A program made the position numbers and the translations under genes. A stretch of DNA of 9,412 nt from Candidatus Bathyarchaeota archaeon (lineage in GTDB: Archaea; Thermoproteota; Bathyarchaeia; Bathyarchaeales; Bathyarchaeaceae), in contig QMYO01000045.1 in assembly GCA_003662715.1 (NCBI GenBank), forward strand, positions 1 through 9,412, read 5' to 3'. Under the pieces are notes generated by a model. The model was not told where the DNA came from. It was given only the letters and a program-made list of their open reading frames with translations, and did no database searches. How positions within the stretch are numbered: the first letter of the stretch is position 1; every line of letters begins with the position of its first letter. This document shows, one piece after another, positions 5,405 to 9,412 of the stretch.

Positions 5405-6541
5405 ATGGTCAAAAGTATAAAGCGAGATGCATCTAGAATGTCAGCTTATTTAAAGAGAGGAATAGTTGTCTGGATACTCGCTTTCCTAACCTTCATAGCG
5501 GCTTTGAATGCTGTGAACGCAGTGATATTATGGGCTACTCAAGGCTTAAACTACACCTTCACACCGTTATATCCCTTCGACCTCCTAATCAGCGGCTTAG
5601 ACGTAACAACCTATCTCTGGACATCCGTAGCATTAACCTTCATCTTCCTAGGCTTCACCAGCATCGCAGCGTTCCGTAAACCCCCTACAGACCCAGCGCT
5701 AATCAAAATGTTCGTTAAGCTGGACGGAAACTTGACAGCCAACAGAAAAGCTCTAGTGGACGGCTTAGAAGAAAACAAAGAAATGATTGGAAGTACACGA
5801 ATGGACCTACTCGATAGGCTGGATGTAAACAAAAAAACTAGCGAGAACCTCTTTCAAACTGTTAACGCAAATCTTGATGGTACCAAAAAAGAGATACTTA
5901 GTAGACTTGGAAAGCAAAGGAAAGAAATACAAACACTCCGTGAAGAGCTGTTTCCTGCAATTGAAACCAGCCTTAACAATGTCAGAGAAGAAATGTTGAA
6001 AGCAGTAGGGAAACAAACAAAAGCGATACAAAAAGTGGAGCGGCTAAGCACACAAAGCGCTAAAGCCATAGAGACTCAAGGCACAGAACTAACCGAGCTG
6101 AAGACGAGAATTGAACGAATGGAAAGTGGACTTGTACCATTACAACCAAAACTAACAAGCCAAGATGAACCAGAAAAAGTGAAAGGAATAGGACCTCGAT
6201 TGGGAAAAGAGCTAAGAGCCATGGGAATAACAAGCGTAGGCGAACTGCTCATCGCAGACCCAGAAGCCATTGCGGAAAACACTCGGGCGTCACCAGAAAT
6301 GGCGAAGCACCTACAAGCAACTGCTCAGTTATTAATGGTTCCTGGAATAGATGAAAACGATGCAGAACTGCTTAAAGAAGCAGGAGTCAACAGCATAAAG
6401 GAACTAGCTGACCAAGACCCAATTCAGCTCAGCAGTAGAATAGCTGAAATTGCAAAAATCTATGTAGAACAAGGAAGAATCTCTGAAAACGAAAAACCAA
6501 CCATAGAAGAAATTCTGTCCTGGATAAAGCAGGCAAAATAG
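5405..6541 (+). CDS. Membrane-anchored coiled-coil protein with tandem helix-hairpin-helix (DUF4332-like) domain
   Basis: No named gene is recognised. From the ATG at 5405 the protein has 378 residues: a basic N-terminus (K3, K6, R7, R11, K17, R18), membrane helix 1 at about 19-43, an outside loop of about 20 residues, membrane helix 2 at about 66-90 followed by RK, a long helical/coiled-coil rod at about 96-242, a linker, then two helix-hairpin-helix units. The first is 'VKGIGPRLGKELRAMGI' (259-275) with 'SVGELLIADPEAIAE'; the second is 'LMVPGIDENDAELLKEAGV' (310-328) with 'SIKELADQDP'. Positive charges place both termini in the cytoplasm. Such HhH pairs bind DNA non-specifically or act in protein contacts, so a membrane-to-DNA tether is a reasonable inference. 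The rod has imprecise repeats such as 'LDGNLTANRKAL' and 'LDGTKKEILSRL'. ATG 5438 is an alternative start that keeps both membrane helices. Confidence 0.8.
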   Translation: MVKSIKRDASRMSAYLKRGIVVWILAFLTFIAALNAVNAVILWATQGLNYTFTPLYPFDLLISGLDVTTYLWTSVALTFIFLGFTSIAAFRKPPTDPALIKMFVKLDGNLTANRKALVDGLEENKEMIGSTRMDLLDRLDVNKKTSENLFQTVNANLDGTKKEILSRLGKQRKEIQTLREELFPAIETSLNNVREEMLKAVGKQTKAIQKVERLSTQSAKAIETQGTELTELKTRIERMESGLVPLQPKLTSQDEPEKVKGIGPRLGKELRAMGITSVGELLIADPEAIAENTRASPEMAKHLQATAQLLMVPGIDENDAELLKEAGVNSIKELADQDPIQLSSRIAEIAKIYVEQGRISENEKPTIEEILSWIKQAK

Positions 6542-6581
6542 TCTACACCCCGCTTTAGCATGGTTCATCGCGGCACGTATC

Positions 6582-6600
6582 CTAAAAATCCTTTCTTAAT
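6582..6600 (+). promoter_or_regulatory. Weak TATA-like region before nnr
   Basis: CTAAAAATC at 6582-6590 and CTTAAT at 6595-6600 are the only AT-rich boxes in the 93-base gap upstream of nnr. The first would put a transcription start near 6612, with a leader of about 20 bases. Neither is a good match to the consensus. Confidence 0.25.
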
Positions 6601-6634
6601 TCCCTATCAGAAACAAAAAGATGTGTAGCTGGAA

Positions 6635-8155
6635 ATGATGATAACAAGCAGGGATATGCGCGCCCTAGAGTTAAACTCTGAGTATTTCGGAGTTTCAAGG
6701 CTGCAACTGATGGAAAATGCGGGGAAAAGCATCGCCAAAGAGATAGCTTCACGGTTTAAACCAGACAAGACAAGAATCGCTATTTTCTGCGGTCTGGGAG
6801 GAAACGGGGGAGACGGCTTCGTTGCAGCACGCCACCTCATTTCTTTAGGCTTTAAAGTGACAGTTATACTCGCTGGAAAACCCGCTAACATTCTGGATGA
6901 ACCAGCTAAAAAGAACTGGCGCGCTCTACAATCGCTAAGGAATGTTATCGCGATACATGAGGTTTATGATTCATCATTAATCCCAGCAATCAAAGCTGAC
7001 GTGGTGGTGGATGCACTGCTCGGCATACGATTAAAACGAGCCTTACGCCCACCAATCCTTCAGTTGGTGATGAAAGTCAATGAAACAAAAGCATTTCGCG
7101 TTTCAGTGGATGTGCCAACTGGAATTAACTCGGATTCCGGCGAGGTCCTAGGTGAAGCCGTTAAAGCTGACCTAACCGTTACATTTCACAAGACGAAGCC
7201 GGGACTACTTAAAGCTAAGAAATACGCTGGAGAATTAATCGTAAAAAACATAGGGTTGCCCTCCGAATTCGAAGAGTTTACTGGTCCAGGCGACGTTACG
7301 TTAGTCGTTAAGCCTCGTTCCGCCGAGGCGCATAAGGGCGATTTTGGCAAGCTCCTAGTAGTGGGCGGAAGCGAAGTGTTTTCAGGAGCTCCAGCCCTCG
7401 TTGCGCTAGCAGCCCTCCGCACTGGTGTGGACATTACTTATGTTGCGGCGCCGCATAAAACAGCCTACGCCATCTCATCCATGTCTCCTAACCTGATAAC
7501 TGTAAAACTGAAGGGCGACCACCTTAACCCCCATAATGTGGCGGTTATTGAACGCTATTTAGAGATGTCAACCGCGGTTGTCATGGGTCCAGGGTTAGGA
7601 TTACATAAGGAAACTAAGGATGCTGTGAAAGCGATTGTGGACGCTGTGGAGAAAGCGAAGATTCCTCTGCTTTTAGATGCGGATGGACTTAAAGCGTTCG
7701 CTGAGTTTAAACGAAAACTTACTTCACCACTTGTTTTGACGCCACACGCTGGGGAATATAAGATTTTAACGAGAAAAGAACCATCCAAGAAGTTAGAGAA
7801 GAGGAAAATTGAAGTGCAGACCGCCGCTAAAAAGCTTGGCGCCACCATATTGTTAAAGGGACATGTAGACGTGATTTCTGATGGAAAACGGGTTAAACTA
7901 AACTTTACGGGTAACCCAGCCATGACTGTTGGAGGAACTGGTGACACGCTAAGCGGGATTGTTGGCGCTTTTCTAGCGCAGGGAGCTGACCCGTTTGAAG
8001 CGGCGGTTGCGGGGGCATTCATTAATGGAGCTGCTGGAGACTTCGTTCAAGAGGAGAAGGGTTATCACATGGTTCCCACGGACATCCTCGACTGGATTCC
8101 GAAGGTTATGGATGACCCGATGTCTCATTTAAGGGTGCGAAAAAATGCATCCTGA
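6635..8155 (+). CDS. nnr: Bifunctional NAD(P)H-hydrate repair enzyme (epimerase plus ADP-dependent dehydratase)
   Basis: This 506-residue YjeF-type fusion repairs damaged hydrated NADH and NADPH: the N-domain epimerises R- and S-NAD(P)HX and the C-domain dehydrates the S form. The N-domain (about 1-215) shows 'LMENAG' (25-30), the dinucleotide loop 'GLGGNGGDGFVAARHL' (53-68), 'VVVDALLG' with D126, and 'SVDVPTGINSDSGE' with D159. The C-domain (about 225-490), of the ribokinase-like fold, shows 'HKGDFGKLLVVGGS' (233-246), 'VMGPGLG' (316-322), 'LDADGLKAF' (347-355), 'LTPHAGEY' (368-375) and 'NPAMTVGGTGDTLSGI' (427-442) with catalytic D437. Length is normal for the fused form. After D126 the usual 'GTG' of the epimerase is 'GIR', a small oddity. 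The start is one of two adjacent ATGs, just after an in-frame TAG and without a clear Shine-Dalgarno. Its end overlaps tsr3 by 11 bases. Confidence 0.95.
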   Translation: MMITSRDMRALELNSEYFGVSRLQLMENAGKSIAKEIASRFKPDKTRIAIFCGLGGNGGDGFVAARHLISLGFKVTVILAGKPANILDEPAKKNWRALQSLRNVIAIHEVYDSSLIPAIKADVVVDALLGIRLKRALRPPILQLVMKVNETKAFRVSVDVPTGINSDSGEVLGEAVKADLTVTFHKTKPGLLKAKKYAGELIVKNIGLPSEFEEFTGPGDVTLVVKPRSAEAHKGDFGKLLVVGGSEVFSGAPALVALAALRTGVDITYVAAPHKTAYAISSMSPNLITVKLKGDHLNPHNVAVIERYLEMSTAVVMGPGLGLHKETKDAVKAIVDAVEKAKIPLLLDADGLKAFAEFKRKLTSPLVLTPHAGEYKILTRKEPSKKLEKRKIEVQTAAKKLGATILLKGHVDVISDGKRVKLNFTGNPAMTVGGTGDTLSGIVGAFLAQGADPFEAAVAGAFINGAAGDFVQEEKGYHMVPTDILDWIPKVMDDPMSHLRVRKNAS

Positions 8156-8684
8156 ATCCGTGAGGATTACGGTTTACCATGCTCGGCAGTGTGACCCAAA
8201 GAAATGCAGCACGCTGAAGCTTAAGCGTCACCAACTCGTCTGGGTGGTTCATCAAGTTAAGCAGCTGCCTCGCGGGTCAGTTGTTTTAAATCCTTTTTCT
8301 GAAAGAGCTTTTTCACCAGCGGACCGTGAGCGGTTGAAGAGGAAAGGGATTTCAGCTATAGATTGCAGCTGGATACATGCCGACGAAGTTTTTGAACTGT
8401 CTATGCGGGGAGCTTCACGTTGTTTGCCATATTTGATTGCTGCGAATCCAGTTAATTACGGTGTGCCGACTAAGTTGAGCACAGTGGAGGCTTTAGCTGC
8501 AGCCCTCTACATTGCTGGGTTTAGAGATGCAGCTGAACGGTTGCTTTCCCTTTTTAAATGGGGACTGCATTTTATCACGTTGAACAAGGATTTGCTGGAT
8601 GCTTATGCTGGAGCAAAAGATAGTGGTGAAGTGGTGGAGTTGCAGAAGGCTTTCATGAGCAGAAGGGAAACAGTAAAATCTTAA
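8145..8684 (+). CDS. tsr3: Small-subunit rRNA aminocarboxypropyltransferase Tsr3 (DUF367)
   Basis: Tsr3 transfers the 3-amino-3-carboxypropyl group of S-adenosylmethionine to N3 of a uridine/pseudouridine in the decoding region of 16S/18S rRNA (helix 31), late in small-subunit maturation. The 179-residue product carries all family blocks: 'DPKKCS' (17-22), 'VLNPFSERAFSPADRE' (47-62), 'AIDCSW' (71-76), 'LPYLIAANPVNYG' (94-106), 'LSTVEALAAALYIAGF' (111-126), 'FKWG' (137-140) and the 'LNKDLLDAYA' C-terminal helix. Archaeal members have a SPOUT-like fold without a classical methyltransferase motif. The ATG lies inside the end of nnr, 11 bases overlapping, so it is probably translationally coupled to nnr. 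The next gene begins 31 bases further on, in line with one transcript. Confidence 0.95.
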   Translation: MHPESVRITVYHARQCDPKKCSTLKLKRHQLVWVVHQVKQLPRGSVVLNPFSERAFSPADRERLKRKGISAIDCSWIHADEVFELSMRGASRCLPYLIAANPVNYGVPTKLSTVEALAAALYIAGFRDAAERLLSLFKWGLHFITLNKDLLDAYAGAKDSGEVVELQKAFMSRRETVKS

Positions 8685-8703
8685 GTGATGAATAAGAGGG
8701 AGA

Positions 8704-8709
8704 GGGGAG
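8704..8709 (+). promoter_or_regulatory. Shine-Dalgarno of the winged-helix/zinc-ribbon gene
   Basis: GGGGAG lies within a purine-rich stretch, six bases before the ATG at 8716. It supports this start and internal ribosome loading in the nnr-tsr3 transcript. Confidence 0.5.
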
Positions 8710-8715
8710 AGTTTA

Positions 8716-9159
8716 ATGCCTATTGAAAAGGAAAAGTTTGAAGAAGGCAAAATTCACAGCAAATTAGAAGAGGAAGTAATTTCTTTTTTAAACGAACGCA
8801 GAGACAGAGCTTTCACATCCCAAGAAATCATGAGAGGAATGCAACTTCACACCAATTTTAGCACCCCCGAAATCGCCATGATGTCAACCTTTGCCATAGC
8901 CGACTTCACCGCACTCCTCTATAACCTAGTGAGTAAAGGGGAAATTAGAATGAAGATGATTAAGAATCGGATGTACTTTATGGCGGGCGGAGCCGCTAAA
9001 TGCCCCAAATGCGGAATGAAGATTACTGAGCCGAAAAAGACTTGGAAAATGGCTGGTCGCCCAGATAAGAAAGGCAGAAGACTTCAACTTCATATAGGTC
9101 TTTTTGAATGCCCCAAACATGGCGTATTTAGAGCTGTTTTAGGTAAAGAAAAGATTTGA
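8716..9159 (+). CDS. Winged-helix/zinc-ribbon protein with a Cren7-like C-terminal motif
   Basis: A 147-residue protein that I cannot name. The N-terminal part (about 14-90) looks like a winged helix: helix 'LEEEVISFLNERR', 'FTSQEIMRGM', recognition-like helix 'ADFTALLYNLVSKG', and wing strands 'IRMKMIKNRMYFMAG'. The C-terminal part has a probable zinc site of C96, C99, C132 and H135 (CxxC and CxxH). Between these lies 'KTWKMAGRPDKKGRR' then 'HIGLFECPKHGVFRAVLG' (108-143). This matches, in order and spacing, the Cren7 chromatin-protein pattern 'W-x-x-A-P-x-x-x-K-G-x', 'KIGLF' and 'G-x-x-F-R', as I remember it. So the protein is probably DNA-binding: a transcription factor or chromatin-associated protein. 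It is the third gene after nnr and tsr3. A purely zinc-ribbon reading of the C-terminus, unrelated to Cren7, is the main alternative. Confidence 0.75.
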   Translation: MPIEKEKFEEGKIHSKLEEEVISFLNERRDRAFTSQEIMRGMQLHTNFSTPEIAMMSTFAIADFTALLYNLVSKGEIRMKMIKNRMYFMAGGAAKCPKCGMKITEPKKTWKMAGRPDKKGRRLQLHIGLFECPKHGVFRAVLGKEKI

Positions 9160-9167
9160 TTAGTCTA

Positions 9168-9182
9168 AAAAACAACGTTTTT
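9168..9182 (+). terminator. Possible terminator after the winged-helix gene
   Basis: AAAAAC-AAC-GTTTTT is a 6-base inverted repeat with a 3-base loop ending in five T, nine bases after the TGA. The stem is weak, but the T run alone could end transcription in archaea. It partly overlaps the next promoter box. Confidence 0.3.
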
Positions 9183-9187
9183 ATTAA
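9178..9187 (+). promoter_or_regulatory. TATA box of the 3-hydroxyacyl-CoA dehydrogenase gene
   Basis: TTTTTATTAA is a good archaeal TATA-like box. A transcription start about 26 bases downstream, near 9209, leaves a leader of about 24 bases that includes the AAAGGAG at 9216-9222. So the dehydrogenase is probably transcribed separately from the preceding genes. Confidence 0.5.
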
Positions 9188-9215
9188 CTCTTTCAGTTCA
9201 CCATAAAATCGCCTT

Positions 9216-9222
9216 AAAGGAG
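9216..9222 (+). promoter_or_regulatory. Shine-Dalgarno that decides a TTG start
   Basis: AAAGGAG lies ten bases before TTG at 9233. No ATG is available before the conserved dinucleotide loop; the next possible start, GTG at 9257, would be too far from this site. Confidence 0.6.
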
Positions 9223-9232
9223 AAAAAATACT

Positions 9233-9412
9233 TTGACAATTGAAGAAATCAAAAAAGTGGCAGTTATAGGTTCAGGAGCAATGGGACATGGAATTGCCCA
9301 AGTTCTCGCAATGGCTGGATGCGAAGTCGCAATGTTGGATATAAGTGATGAGCTTCTTCAGAAAGCCAAAGAAAAAATCAAATTGAGCTTAAACAAATTC
9401 GTAGAAAAGAAT
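9233..9412 (+). CDS. 3-hydroxyacyl-CoA dehydrogenase, N-terminal part (3' end outside the window)
   Basis: The frame is open from TTG 9233 to the last base, giving 60 residues. '[23 protein letters not shown]' is, piecewise, the N-terminal Rossmann segment of the 3-hydroxyacyl-CoA / 3-hydroxybutyryl-CoA dehydrogenase family: GxGxxG at G13, G15 and G18, with the acidic residue D36 at the end of the second strand ('EVAMLDIS'), which predicts NAD rather than NADP. These enzymes oxidise (3S)-hydroxyacyl-CoA to the 3-ketoacyl-CoA in fatty-acid beta-oxidation or act in the reverse direction in C4 carbon cycles. A fusion to an enoyl-CoA hydratase domain, common in archaea, cannot be seen or excluded here. 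The gene has its own TATA box and Shine-Dalgarno, so it probably starts a new transcription unit. A TTG start is unusual but well supported. Confidence 0.9.
   Translation, partial: MTIEEIKKVAVIGSGAMGHGIAQVLAMAGCEVAMLDISDELLQKAKEKIKLSLNKFVEKN

Noticed and set aside
7555..8022. 155-codon minus-strand frame inside nnr
   Set aside because: It is a shadow of the nnr C-domain coding sequence, rich in Ser/Ala/Pro, with no start signal; the plus frame has all family motifs.

Overview
The window is a gene-dense piece of an archaeal chromosome. Four things point to archaea: the archaeal-type cofactor-independent phosphoglycerate mutase, TiaS (the archaea-specific tRNA-Ile2 agmatidine synthetase), a Tsr3/DUF367 protein with archaeal-style neighbours, and promoters made of a TATA-like box close to the start codon. 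A Cren7-like motif in one protein suggests the TACK group. A Bathyarchaeia-like lineage is my best guess, but that is inference from protein style. No rRNA, tRNA, CRISPR array, transposase or integrase was seen, so this reads as core chromosome rather than a mobile island.

Left part (1-4444): the 3' end of serB (phosphoserine phosphatase, + strand) runs head-on into a minus-strand series tiaS - glyA-like - apgM, and serB and apgM overlap by 20 bases at their 3' ends. Phosphoglycerate mutase, phosphoserine phosphatase and serine hydroxymethyltransferase sit around 3-phosphoglycerate, serine and glycine, so this is a loose serine/one-carbon neighbourhood. tiaS is a tRNA-modification gene upstream of them.

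Middle (4445-6541): a stand-alone Lrp/AsnC ligand-binding (RAM) domain gene on the minus strand has a strong Shine-Dalgarno and a T-rich end. Across a 283-base divergent spacer lie two plus-strand genes without an assigned function: a 72-75 residue coiled-coil protein, and a 378-residue protein with two membrane helices, a long coiled coil and tandem helix-hairpin-helix motifs. The spacer holds a near-perfect AT palindrome over the promoter and a short stretch that looks like decayed coding sequence.

Right part (6542-9412): a plus-strand gene series of nnr (bifunctional NAD(P)HX repair enzyme), tsr3 (rRNA aminocarboxypropyl transferase, overlapping nnr by 11 bases) and a winged-helix/zinc-ribbon protein with a Cren7-like C-terminal motif. 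A separate promoter then starts a 3-hydroxyacyl-CoA dehydrogenase gene, cut by the window end. The most interesting items are the membrane-tethered helix-hairpin-helix protein, the Cren7-like winged-helix protein and the divergent SHMT. I see no clear new multi-gene system.
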